The notes: generated from the letters alone by a model not told the origin. A stretch of DNA of 64,000 nucleotides from Christiangramia flava JLT2011 (GCF_001951155.1 NZ_CP016359.1:2566001-2630000); one strand, 5' to 3'. Shown: positions 25,430 to 33,946, counted from the first letter of the stretch. Made by a program: numbers and translations.

Positions 25430-28400
25430 GGCGTATTTCCTATATAATTATTCAGTTCAATCTTTAAAAAAATCCCGTTTTCCAGCTCCTGAAGCGGAAG
25501 CTGAGCCAGGTTTTGAAAATGGGAGTAGCGTTTGGCGATTTCGGTATTCGGTAGCCCGTTCACATACACCTGCTGCATAGAATTGGTGACCAGTTTTATT
25601 TCCTGCAATTTTGGAAGTTCCAGCTGAAAGCCTTGTTTTCGCTGTACCCGGACGCCATCATCCACGAATTTTTCCTCGACCCAAAGCAAATTTTGTTGCG
25701 CATCGTAATAGGAAAGCAGTAGCTGCGGGATGGTCACTTCCTGAATTCCATAATTAAAAAGTTCGCCACTGAGCGTTTGGCGATCCTGTTCCAGTTTCTG
25801 CAGGACTACACTTTTATACAAATCTTTGGTGGCTACATTTCCGGAACAGCGCAATTGAAAAGAGACCGGGTTCCTGTTAAATGTTATTTCTGCAAACTCA
25901 TCAGGATTAAAAGTTTCGGGAAGATTTTCGTCTTTTCTTACCCATGCAATGCGTTCAAAATCGACTCTGAAACTGGTCACTTCTTTGGGCATCAGTTTAT
26001 GTTTCATGACTTTCCCGGCATTGTAACTCGCGAGTTCCAGGTGTTGCTCGTCATAAAGGCTGGCCTGAATGGTCACATCGGCAGGGACCTGGTCGATATT
26101 CTGGATTTCTCCAACGATGGAAAAATGAGTGCCTTTTTTCACTAATCTGGCTGAAAGTACCTGGAGCAAAGGCTGTTTCAGTACATCTTCGTGATAGGTT
26201 TGCTGGGTGCTGATCTTTCTTCGCCCGTGGTTATAATAAGCTGTTTGATTTTGTGAAAATAACTGGTCTGGCGGAAGATCAGGATCGAGTTCATCTGCTG
26301 AAATAAACCAGCTTCGACCAATTTTCACCAAATGATGCTCACGGTGTTTTTCGATCTTCTTCAGGGGAGTGATCCAGGAACTATAGACGCTGGCCACCGC
26401 TTCATTTTCAGAAACAGGACGAATGCGAACCGCCAGGCTGTCCAGTTTGGCGTAAGAACTCAGCAATCCGTCGGTCACTGAAACCTCCAGCATGAACTGC
26501 GCTAGTGATTTATGATCTTCCGGATTAATATACGAGTGAGCCCTTTCAAATTCCTTGAAATCAATGGCATCATAATAAGCTTTGGTCACATTTTCTGCGG
26601 AAAGTTGGGCAGTGTTGTGAACGTAAACAAAATAACCCATTAACAGGACCAGAAATAACATTAGGCCCCACCATAGCTGGACCATTCGAAATAATTTCCC
26701 GTTGAATTTCGGGTAAATCCTTCCGAAGTTCAGGAAATCTGGACGTCGTGGATTTCCTGTTTTCAGGCTGTGATACCATAATAATTGCAGGTTTAGGAAA
26801 AAGGCGAGCAGGATGGTAAAGACCGGGGTGATTCCCCACATAAGCTTCAGGATCACGGGAAGATCTTCGCGAGTCAAAATTTTAGGCATGGGCGGGACAT
26901 TCATTCGTTCCCAGACCATAATGCCATTTTCCAGTTGCTGCAGTCGTTGCCATCCGCTGAAATAGAGTAGCGGGTCGTAAAATTTGTCATTGGAAAATAT
27001 ATACTTCAAATGGTATTTTTCAGGAACTGTGACGAATTGCTGAAGTGAGCCAAGACCTTCTACTCCACGATATTTGGAATTTTCGAGCCGTTCTACTGCC
27101 CGCGAGGTAAGCTCCGGAAGCCTTCTGGCCGAATGGTAATTTCCGTCTACTGAAACGGCGGTGGTCTGTGCCGAAAGCCAGGCCATCTGGTCTCCAAACC
27201 CCAGGGTTAAGAAACGCCAGTGATCATGCTGATCCTGGTTCAGGAAATTGATGATGGGCAACATTTTGATTGCCTGCGGCTGCATAGGCCTGAAATGCCC
27301 CAGACTGATACTGAACACACTAATGCTCAAAAAACTTCCTACCAGCAATGCTCCCAACACACGGTGGTAAACGCTGCCAAATCGCTGTTGTATGAAGGTT
27401 TTAAGGTCAGCCTCGCTGAATCTGTAGGCGAATTCCCCGAACAAAGGCAAAGCCATGATCGATGCCCAAAGTGTAAAGCGATCTAAGGTTAGGATATTAA
27501 ATGCATTTTCTCCCAGCAGGATCCTGGGCAGGGGCGTGGTTCCCCCGGTTCCAAGCACCAAGAGCATTGTAAATGATAATCCGAAGAAAAGGTAACGCCT
27601 CGAATAAAACCGGTAAAAGAAATAGGGGATGAACAATAACAGTAATCCCCACGGGATTAAAAAGAAAACCAGGCCAGATGAGGTGACTTCCAGAAAGTTG
27701 TCCCTGCTCCCATGAGGAATAGGAACCTGTGTGATCGGGTTGTTTCGGGTGTTGATCCAGTAAGGAAGAATACAGAAAATAATGGTTCCAAGCGCGCTCA
27801 TTCCGAAGAGTACAATACGTGCGAATAGCTTTCGGAAGACGTTCAGAAATAATCTTAGGCTAATGAATTTGTAAGTTCCGGTTACTTCTTTTGCCCGGTC
27901 CATAATGACCATTCCTATTAAAGGGAAAATGAAAAAGATCATCCCGAAGATGGGCGTTACGTGATGGGAAGTTACGGTAACAGCGATCAGTGAGATGGCC
28001 CGAAAGAGCACTATTTTTCGGCCATTTTTAATATAAAGGTATATCTCCGGAAGCGCATGCAGGAGCAACGAAATTCCCACAATACTTGGTAACTGACCAA
28101 AAATATGTAGGGTTTCAATAAAAGAAGATGAGAATACCGCCAACAGGGAGGCGTAACCGGCAACTTTTCGGTTTCCGCTGAATAGCAGGGAAAAGCGATA
28201 GACTCCGGAAATAAAAAGTATCACTGCCAGGACAGCCACCGTGAATAATCCGAATTTGAGTCCGCCTATATAAGACAGCAGGGCAATGCACTGGTGCACC
28301 AGTGGAGGATATCCCATGACCGTGAAGCCGGTATACCATTTATAATTCCATGGCTCGAACCAGTTACTGGCATAATGTTCGGCAAAGAACAGGTGGATGA

Positions 28401-28503
28401 GTGCATCGTAGGTTTGTTCCAGGGTAAAGATGATCGTAGCCGAATGGAAAATCACTCCTATCAGCAGGGCAGCAATCAGGTATTTATTGGAGGTTTCCCT
28501 CAT
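25426..28503 (-). CDS. Large GT-C-like multi-pass membrane protein with C-terminal extracytoplasmic domains
   Basis: A 1025-residue inner-membrane protein. Residues 1 to about 395 hold around ten membrane helices with a GT-C look: after helix 1 the first outer loop has QTYDALIHLFFAEHY with an Asp in the place of the GT-C catalytic acid, and later GYPPLVHQCIALL. A soluble stretch at 410-535 resembles that of YfhO/6-PTPS-related membrane proteins. Two more helix regions follow at about 545-570 and 600-630, then an NTF2-like domain near 640-760 (TKAYYDAIDFKEFERAHSYI) and C-terminal beta-rich segments. GT-C enzymes use polyprenyl-phosphate sugars, and the divergent neighbour encodes a Dpm1-like enzyme that could make one. 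Start codon ATG at 28503; a near-consensus promoter precedes it. Confidence 0.72.
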   Translation of the reverse strand: MRETSNKYLIAALLIGVIFHSATIIFTLEQTYDALIHLFFAEHYASNWFEPWNYKWYTGFTVMGYPPLVHQCIALLSYIGGLKFGLFTVAVLAVILFISGVYRFSLLFSGNRKVAGYASLLAVFSSSFIETLHIFGQLPSIVGISLLLHALPEIYLYIKNGRKIVLFRAISLIAVTVTSHHVTPIFGMIFFIFPLIGMVIMDRAKEVTGTYKFISLRLFLNVFRKLFARIVLFGMSALGTIIFCILPYWINTRNNPITQVPIPHGSRDNFLEVTSSGLVFFLIPWGLLLLFIPYFFYRFYSRRYLFFGLSFTMLLVLGTGGTTPLPRILLGENAFNILTLDRFTLWASIMALPLFGEFAYRFSEADLKTFIQQRFGSVYHRVLGALLVGSFLSISVFSISLGHFRPMQPQAIKMLPIINFLNQDQHDHWRFLTLGFGDQMAWLSAQTTAVSVDGNYHSARRLPELTSRAVERLENSKYRGVEGLGSLQQFVTVPEKYHLKYIFSNDKFYDPLLYFSGWQRLQQLENGIMVWERMNVPPMPKILTREDLPVILKLMWGITPVFTILLAFFLNLQLLWYHSLKTGNPRRPDFLNFGRIYPKFNGKLFRMVQLWWGLMLFLVLLMGYFVYVHNTAQLSAENVTKAYYDAIDFKEFERAHSYINPEDHKSLAQFMLEVSVTDGLLSSYAKLDSLAVRIRPVSENEAVASVYSSWITPLKKIEKHREHHLVKIGRSWFISADELDPDLPPDQLFSQNQTAYYNHGRRKISTQQTYHEDVLKQPLLQVLSARLVKKGTHFSIVGEIQNIDQVPADVTIQASLYDEQHLELASYNAGKVMKHKLMPKEVTSFRVDFERIAWVRKDENLPETFNPDEFAEITFNRNPVSFQLRCSGNVATKDLYKSVVLQKLEQDRQTLSGELFNYGIQEVTIPQLLLSYYDAQQNLLWVEEKFVDDGVRVQRKQGFQLELPKLQEIKLVTNSMQQVYVNGLPNTEIAKRYSHFQNLAQLPLQELENGIFLKIELNNYIGNTP

Positions 28504-28531
28504 GTTCTCATAGTTCTGTTTCGTACTGAAG

Positions 28532-28562
28532 TAAAAATAGAACAGACAGCAGGTACCACAAA
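28532..28562 (-). promoter_or_regulatory. Promoter for the GT-C/Ig/GH5 operon
   Basis: Read on the - strand, TTTG (28562-28559) is followed after exactly 19 bp by TATTTTTA (28539-28532), a 7-of-8 match to the Bacteroidota -7 element TAnnTTTG. Transcription would start near 28525, leaving a leader of about 20 nt before the ATG at 28503. Two direct repeats abut the -33 element on its upstream side. Confidence 0.65.
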
Positions 28563-28564
28563 TT

Positions 28565-28597
28565 CATTGACCGACACCAACTTGCCATTCACCGACA
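28565..28597. promoter_or_regulatory. Direct repeat pair with 21-bp period, candidate activator site
   Basis: CATTGACCGACA (28565-28576) and CATTCACCGACA (28586-28597) differ at one base and are 21 bp apart start to start, two helical turns. They end 2 bp from the -33 element of the promoter reading left and lie about 80 bp upstream of the gene reading right. Paired direct repeats about 21 bp apart are the known binding layout of LytTR-family regulators such as AgrA; this locus encodes an interrupted LytTR protein at 45343. Confidence 0.5.
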
Positions 28598-28677
28598 AAA
28601 AGCTGCATTCCGATCTAAATGCCTATAAAAGAAAGCTTTCTGCCAATACTTTTGAAGGAAACAAGCTCTCTGAGAAT

Positions 28678-29901
28678 ATGAAAATATTAGCTATTGACGA
28701 TCAGCAATTAGTATTGATGCCACTTGCAAAACGCTTGAAAGATATTGGCTACAATGTGTTTACCTCCAGCAATCCGGAGGAAGCCTTATTGCTATACGCC
28801 ACCTTTAAGCCAGATCTACTGATCGTGGATATCAATATGCCGAAAACTTCTGGTATCGAGGTCATCAAACAAATCAAAAGTAATTACAATGAGCCCAAGC
28901 CTATTATGGTGCTTTCGGGGAATACCGATAAAAACCTGATCGTCCAAGCCTTTGAACTCGGAGTACGGGATTTTATGAAAAAACCATTGAGCCTGGACGA
29001 GGTATCTGCGAGAGTGAAAAGTTTGATTGGCCTTCCCGAGCAGCCCCAAAAATTAGTGGAAGAACGGGAAGTTATCCTGCAACATCGCTGCGTAGGTGTG
29101 GTGATTCCGTGTTATAATGAGGAAAAAAGACTTAAATCAGCAGAATTTTTGAAATTTCTGCATCAAAATACGGGTTATCACGTGTGTTTTGTGAATGATG
29201 GAAGCACCGATGGTACTTTGGAAGTGCTGCAAAATCTTCGGAAGGGACGCGAGAATTACATCAGTATCTATAATTGTGAGCAGAATGGCGGGAAAGCGGA
29301 AGCTGTTCGGCAGGGGCTAACCTACATGGCTTCCTTCGAAGACCTGGACTACGTGGGCTTTCTCGATGCCGATCTTTCTACTGATTTTGCAGACTTTGAC
29401 GACCTGGTCAAGACCATTGAGACTTCCGGTTTTCAGATCGTTAACGGTTCTCGCATCAGCAGGATGGGTGCCAATATCAGTAAAGAAAGCGCGAGGAAGC
29501 TCATAAGTAAGGTCATCAATTTCCTTATCAGTAGCATTTTGGGGATGTCTTTTCGGGATACCCAGTGCGGTGCCAAGATCATGAGAAAAGAACTGGTGCC
29601 GATCGCTTTCCAGCAGAAATTCCTGACCAAATGGTTGTTTGATGTCGAAATTTTTATGCGGATGCGCCAGCACTTCGGAAAAGAGGAAGCCCAAAAAATT
29701 ATCTGTGAACAACCGCTGAAGCGATGGGTTCATGAAGATGGTTCCAAATTGTCGTACAGCGATTCGCTTAAGATCGGCTTCCAGCTAATCAAGATCTATT
29801 GGAATTACCGCCTCAAACCCTTTTTTACGCAAACTAGCTTCAGTAAAAGCTTTTCCTGGGCTCGCGTGATGGAAGTCCGGGATGAAGTACCCCTCAACTA
29901 A
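28678..29901 (+). CDS. Receiver domain fused to Dpm1/Alg5-like GT2 glycosyltransferase
   Basis: A 407-residue two-domain protein. Residues 1-120 are a complete response-regulator receiver: acidic pair in AIDDQQ, phospho-acceptor Asp51 in IVDINMP, Ser80 in VLSGN and Lys102 in MKKPL. Residues about 140-385 are a GT2 domain of the polyprenyl-phosphate sugar transferase group: VVIPCYNEEKRL, Asp174 in VNDGSTDG, EQNGGKAEAVRQG, metal site Asp230/Asp232 in FLDADLSTD, SARKLISKVINF and RDTQCGAKIMRKEL. No membrane helix is evident. It may make a lipid-P-hexose whose synthesis is switched by receiver phosphorylation. ATG 28678 is chosen because it starts exactly at the first receiver strand; the longer open frame upstream runs antisense into the divergent gene. 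An Hpt gene follows after 3 bp. Confidence 0.9.
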   Translation: MKILAIDDQQLVLMPLAKRLKDIGYNVFTSSNPEEALLLYATFKPDLLIVDINMPKTSGIEVIKQIKSNYNEPKPIMVLSGNTDKNLIVQAFELGVRDFMKKPLSLDEVSARVKSLIGLPEQPQKLVEEREVILQHRCVGVVIPCYNEEKRLKSAEFLKFLHQNTGYHVCFVNDGSTDGTLEVLQNLRKGRENYISIYNCEQNGGKAEAVRQGLTYMASFEDLDYVGFLDADLSTDFADFDDLVKTIETSGFQIVNGSRISRMGANISKESARKLISKVINFLISSILGMSFRDTQCGAKIMRKELVPIAFQQKFLTKWLFDVEIFMRMRQHFGKEEAQKIICEQPLKRWVHEDGSKLSYSDSLKIGFQLIKIYWNYRLKPFFTQTSFSKSFSWARVMEVRDEVPLN

Positions 29902-29904
29902 AAA

Positions 29905-30249
29905 ATGACGATTATGAAAACAGACCAGCCAAATATGTCTTATGTGCACCAGCTTTCAGGTGGTGACAGGGACCTGGAAAAACAGCTATTTGAAGTGGTT
30001 CGGAAAGAATTACCCCAGGAAGTAACCGCTTTTAACCGCGAGATCCAGACTAAAAACTTTGAAAAAGCCGCGATGGATGTCCATAAAATAAAGCATAAGG
30101 TCATGCTCCTGGGTGTAGCCGAATATTATTATTTCGCTGAAGCCTACGAGGAAGAATTGCGGGTGGGAATCAATAGGCATGAAGATGAATTTCGAAGGCT
30201 TATCAATATTCTGCAAATGTTTGTAGCAGGCTATTATTGTGGAAGCTAA
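29905..30249 (+). CDS. Histidine phosphotransfer (Hpt) protein
   Basis: A 114-residue all-helical Hpt domain. The phosphorylation site is His60 in MDVHKIKHKVMLLG; compared with the usual A-H-x-L-K-G-S pattern, the Gly is replaced by His64. The remaining helices (GDRDLEKQLFEVVRKELP, AEAYEEELRVG) have the expected four-helix layout. The gene begins 3 bp after the receiver-GT2 fusion, so the two proteins are made together and are likely phosphotransfer partners. Hpt proteins shuttle phosphate between hybrid-kinase receivers and output receivers; the hybrid kinase at 37939 is the obvious upstream donor. ATG at 29914 is an alternative start that trims three residues. Confidence 0.88.
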   Translation: MTIMKTDQPNMSYVHQLSGGDRDLEKQLFEVVRKELPQEVTAFNREIQTKNFEKAAMDVHKIKHKVMLLGVAEYYYFAEAYEEELRVGINRHEDEFRRLINILQMFVAGYYCGS

Positions 30250-30305
30250 AACCATTCGTCTACAGTTTTTTGGTATTCAACTTTTCAAGGGAAATACCCA
30301 TCGAA

Positions 30306-30324
30306 TAATCTGATTTTCAGATTA
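30306..30324. promoter_or_regulatory. 8-bp inverted repeat upstream of manC
   Basis: TAATCTGA (30306-30313) and TCAGATTA (30317-30324) are perfect arms around TTT. There is no T-run on either side, so an operator or mRNA hairpin is more likely than a terminator. It lies 36 bp before the manC start in the 111-bp gap after the Hpt gene. Confidence 0.4.
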
Positions 30325-30360
30325 AAGTCGATCTAAATTGAACCCATAATTTACCACCTA

Positions 30361-31455
30361 ATGAAACAAACGAACATGAAAAATCACAATTTTGCCGTTA
30401 TTATGGCCGGGGGAGTGGGAAGCCGCTTCTGGCCGGTAAGCACCCAGCAAAACCCAAAACAATTTCAGGATATCCTGGGCTGCGGTGAAACTTTGATTCA
30501 AAGTACGTTCCGGCGATTGAAAAGGATCGTCCCCTTTAATCAGATCTACATTCTAACCAATGCTGCCTATAAAGAGACCGTTTTGAAGCAGTTGCCAGAA
30601 ATCGATGAACAGCAGCTGGTCCTGGAACCGGCCATGCGCAACACCGCGCCCTGTATCTTACTGGCGGCGATGAAAATTTTTAAAATAGACTCGGAAGCAC
30701 GAATGCTGGTAGCTCCCAGCGACCACTGGATACAGAATATGGAAGAATTTCAGGCCGATATGGAACTGGCTTTTCAAATGGCTGGAGAAAGTGACAAACT
30801 GGTCACATTCGGGATCAAACCCAGCATGCCCAGTACCGGTTTTGGATATATACAGTACCAGCCATCTTCCGAAGAAGAAATTTATAAGGTAGACCGTTTT
30901 ATTGAAAAACCAGATTTTCAAACTGCCGTGGCCTTTTTGCTTACGGGTAACTATCTCTGGAATTCCGGGATTTTCGTCTGGAAAGCTTCGGTCATTTTAC
31001 AACAATTCCGGGTATACCTCCCCGTGATGTACCTGCTTTTCAGCCAGGGAGAGGAATTTTATAATACCGAAAAGGAACAGGATTTCGTGAATTCAGAATT
31101 TGAAAAAGCAGAGAATATTTCCATCGATTACGGGATTATTGAAAAAGCTGCGGAAGTCTATGTGATCCCGGCGAGTTTCAGCTGGAACGATCTGGGCACC
31201 TGGGGAAGTATCCAGGGAGAACTGCCCCAGGATACCGCTGGCAACACCGTGGTGAACTCGCGGTTCATCGCCCGGAATTCTGAAGGAAATATTGTAAGAA
31301 CCACTGCGGAAAAGATCGTGTTCATGGAAGGTCTGAAAGATTATATGGTTCTGGAAGATGAAGGAGTGTTACTGATTGTTCCGAAGAAAAAAGAACAGGA
31401 GATCAAGCTCATCCGGCAACAGGTCATGCAGCAATACGGTACGCAGCTCGGCTGA
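30361..31455 (+). CDS. manC: Mannose-1-phosphate guanylyltransferase
   Basis: A 364-residue sugar nucleotidyltransferase making GDP-mannose from mannose-1-phosphate and GTP. It has the signature loop VIMAGGVGSRFWPVS followed by NPKQFQDIL, LVLEPAMRNTAPCILLA, VAPSDHWI, GFGYIQY, VDRFIEKPD, LWNSGIFVWKA, SIDYGIIEKA and SWNDLGTWGS, all typical of ManC/GMP. It has only the nucleotidyltransferase domain and lacks the C-terminal isomerase of bifunctional AlgA/ManC proteins, as is usual in Bacteroidota. GDP-mannose could feed the Dpm1-like fusion upstream or lipopolysaccharide and glycan synthesis generally. ATG 30361 and 30376 are both possible starts; the second gives a tighter N-terminus before the first strand. 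Confidence 0.95.
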   Translation: MKQTNMKNHNFAVIMAGGVGSRFWPVSTQQNPKQFQDILGCGETLIQSTFRRLKRIVPFNQIYILTNAAYKETVLKQLPEIDEQQLVLEPAMRNTAPCILLAAMKIFKIDSEARMLVAPSDHWIQNMEEFQADMELAFQMAGESDKLVTFGIKPSMPSTGFGYIQYQPSSEEEIYKVDRFIEKPDFQTAVAFLLTGNYLWNSGIFVWKASVILQQFRVYLPVMYLLFSQGEEFYNTEKEQDFVNSEFEKAENISIDYGIIEKAAEVYVIPASFSWNDLGTWGSIQGELPQDTAGNTVVNSRFIARNSEGNIVRTTAEKIVFMEGLKDYMVLEDEGVLLIVPKKKEQEIKLIRQQVMQQYGTQLG

Positions 31456-31501
31456 GATCAAATTGTTAGAAAAATAAAAAATCAGTATAAAACGCCCGAA
31501 T

Positions 31502-33946
31502 ATGAAACATTTTTACTTCTTGTTCTTTTTGCTTATCAGCTTTCCAATGGCTGCACAGTATCAATACCTGGGCGGTTACGACTGGCAGGGTGATCCTTAT
31601 TACCTGGAACCGGTGGATGATGTGATCACTGCGGAAAGTCTGGATATGATCGATAGCGCGCTACCGGAAGGTTTCCCGGTCCCCGAATTCAACCCGCATT
31701 ATATTACCGCCGGTTACGATACGGATGTGATCCTGGATCTCGATGCTAGCGTATATGTGACTTTTGTGAAGGAGGGTGCGGGTTACCGGAATGTACTTGG
31801 CTTTTACACCTATGATCTTGCCAATCCTCCGTTAACCCGTCCTCAACCACAGGATATAACCATTGTTTTTCCCAATGTCTCGGCAGATAATTCTGGCGGG
31901 GGCCTGAATATGGGAAACAAGGTCAAAATTGGTGATTTCCCGGCCGGTACTGGAATTGGCTGGGTACTGCTGGCTAATGCCTGGGATGGAACAAAAGTTA
32001 CCGATGGGCTCTGGCAGGTATTTTCCAACCCCGATTTTAACCCAGAACCGCTTCCCGAATTGCGCCATCATATGGTCCTGCTGAAAGACCAGGCCCAAGA
32101 TCGCATCTACCTGGGAGTAGAAGATATTCGCCGCGATAATCTTTCCTGCGATAACGACTTTAACGACGCGGTTTTCTATGTGACCACCGATCCTGATGGA
32201 GCAATACGCACAGAAAACCTGGCTGATATCGAGAGCGCGACCGATGTGACATCTGCAAACAAAGGCGGACTCGAAAGCAACGGAAAATTAGCTCACCTCA
32301 TTTCCGAAAGAAATTTCAACCGATTAAAAACCAATTACTCCAAACACCTTCGCTCTGAGCAACAGAAGTTCAGTTCCAGTACAAGCCTGGTCAAGAGTGC
32401 AGCAGGGATCGACCTGGTTTCGATTTTGCCTGATACCGGGATGTTTGGCAACGAACAGGCAACGATTTCCAGCCCTGAGGATTTGATGGGAATTACCAAT
32501 GCCAACCAGGTGTTTTCAGCAGATTATTACCAAGGAAACAAACGCGTCGCCGCTGCGCTGGTCACGCAAACCAGCGGTGGGATCTACGATCATTCCAAGG
32601 TGATTTGCGACCGGTTGAATTCTTCCAGCCTGGAAGATATCAGGAGTTTTAACCTAAAGGGACATGAACTTTTGATGATCAAAATGATTCGCGCGTCCGG
32701 GGAAATAGAGTATGCCGTGAGCTTCTCGATCACTTCGGAAGCACCGTACCAGTTGTATTCGCTCTGGAATATTGGCGATTATCCCGCCGGGAACTATATG
32801 AATTTCCAGGTTTGGGGCAGCAATATGGGGCAGGTGAGCAGCATTGCAGGACATATTTTAGAAAAATTTGAAGCTTTTGCTTCGCTAACAAGCGATAAGA
32901 TAGCCGGCACGTACCCTACCGTTTTCGTAAAACATGGTTTTTATGAAGATGGCCGGCTACATCTTATCGTGAAAAACAAAACAAAGGCTTCGGAAATCGC
33001 TGTAAGCGGAAATCTTCGCACTACGGAAATGGATACAGAACAGCATTTTCAGCAAAAACTGGGATTGACCGAAGCTTACGAACAGGAACTGGAAGTTTCT
33101 ACAGGAAAATTATTTGATGTGGGACTGCAATTAAAAGCCGATACTTCTCCGAAAGCCGATGTACTCTATTTAGCCGATGGCCCTTGGGGAATCGATTATA
33201 TAGACACCGAAACCAGAATCGCTGATTTCCTTGTGGAAGCCCATGCCGGTGCTGAAAATGGAGATTATCGCCTGGAACGAAATGTGAGCATTTCCGGGGA
33301 AGTTTACGGTACCATGAACCTTTTCCGAAGCATCCTGCCAGGCGATCAGTATTTCAGTATCAAAGATTATGAAGCGCTCGGTTTCCAGTTAAAGAGTTCT
33401 TCCGCGGTAGAAGTGATTTTGGTGACGGAAGGTCTGGAGAACTGGGATCAGCGATATCGATACCAGTTGGAACCCACTGAAGATTTCGAGGAGAGCAATC
33501 TGAAACTAACAGATTTTAACAACGGGAATCAATATTACCAGGGAGAAAGACTGAAATCGATCGTTTTTTCCATACAGGGAAATTATCAGAATTTTGAAGA
33601 ATTCAGCCTGCAGGTACAGCAACTCGTTTTTACCAGTTTCCGCGAAGCACCGGAATTGGAATCGCAGGGAGGTGGTTTGATCCTGAAAGATCGAAAAGCT
33701 TACAACTACCCGAATCCGTTCTCAGGAACCACCACTTTGGTCCTGCCATACGAAGCTGAAAAAGTAGCTATGCAGGTCTATGACCTCTCGGGAAGGTTAT
33801 TGTATAAAAAGCAGTACTTGGTAGACACAAAGACTAGTATTGAGTTCCCAATAGATCTTTCAATGCTGAAACCTGGACATTATAAGGCAATTTTGATCCT
33901 GGACGAGCAGCATCGCTATGGCCTGAGCCTGCTGCGAAAATTATAG
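31502..33946 (+). CDS. T9SS-secreted DUF4114/LruC-type surface protein
   Basis: An 814-residue exported protein with a signal peptide ending PMAAQ (about residue 19). Residues about 75-235 match the DUF4114 type: VTFVKEGAGYRNVLGFYTYD, then GLNMGNKVKIGDFPAGT and VEDIRRDNLSCDNDFNDAVF, the acidic block that may bind Ca2+. A second domain follows to about 440 in the manner of LruC/DUF4842 proteins. The last 75 residues are a T9SS type A sorting domain: YNYPNPFSGTTTL, MQVYDLSGRLLY, LKPGHYKAIL. It would cross the outer membrane by the type IX system and be anchored at the surface or released. In this EPS locus it may be a matrix or adhesion protein. It ends at a very strong terminator. Confidence 0.88.
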   Translation: MKHFYFLFFLLISFPMAAQYQYLGGYDWQGDPYYLEPVDDVITAESLDMIDSALPEGFPVPEFNPHYITAGYDTDVILDLDASVYVTFVKEGAGYRNVLGFYTYDLANPPLTRPQPQDITIVFPNVSADNSGGGLNMGNKVKIGDFPAGTGIGWVLLANAWDGTKVTDGLWQVFSNPDFNPEPLPELRHHMVLLKDQAQDRIYLGVEDIRRDNLSCDNDFNDAVFYVTTDPDGAIRTENLADIESATDVTSANKGGLESNGKLAHLISERNFNRLKTNYSKHLRSEQQKFSSSTSLVKSAAGIDLVSILPDTGMFGNEQATISSPEDLMGITNANQVFSADYYQGNKRVAAALVTQTSGGIYDHSKVICDRLNSSSLEDIRSFNLKGHELLMIKMIRASGEIEYAVSFSITSEAPYQLYSLWNIGDYPAGNYMNFQVWGSNMGQVSSIAGHILEKFEAFASLTSDKIAGTYPTVFVKHGFYEDGRLHLIVKNKTKASEIAVSGNLRTTEMDTEQHFQQKLGLTEAYEQELEVSTGKLFDVGLQLKADTSPKADVLYLADGPWGIDYIDTETRIADFLVEAHAGAENGDYRLERNVSISGEVYGTMNLFRSILPGDQYFSIKDYEALGFQLKSSSAVEVILVTEGLENWDQRYRYQLEPTEDFEESNLKLTDFNNGNQYYQGERLKSIVFSIQGNYQNFEEFSLQVQQLVFTSFREAPELESQGGGLILKDRKAYNYPNPFSGTTTLVLPYEAEKVAMQVYDLSGRLLYKKQYLVDTKTSIEFPIDLSMLKPGHYKAILILDEQHRYGLSLLRKL

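Noticed and set aside
28294..28677. N-terminal extension of the receiver-GT2 fusion, in frame back to 28294
   Set aside because: It runs antisense through the start of the divergent GT-C-like gene and through its promoter and direct repeats; the receiver fold starts exactly at the ATG at 28678.
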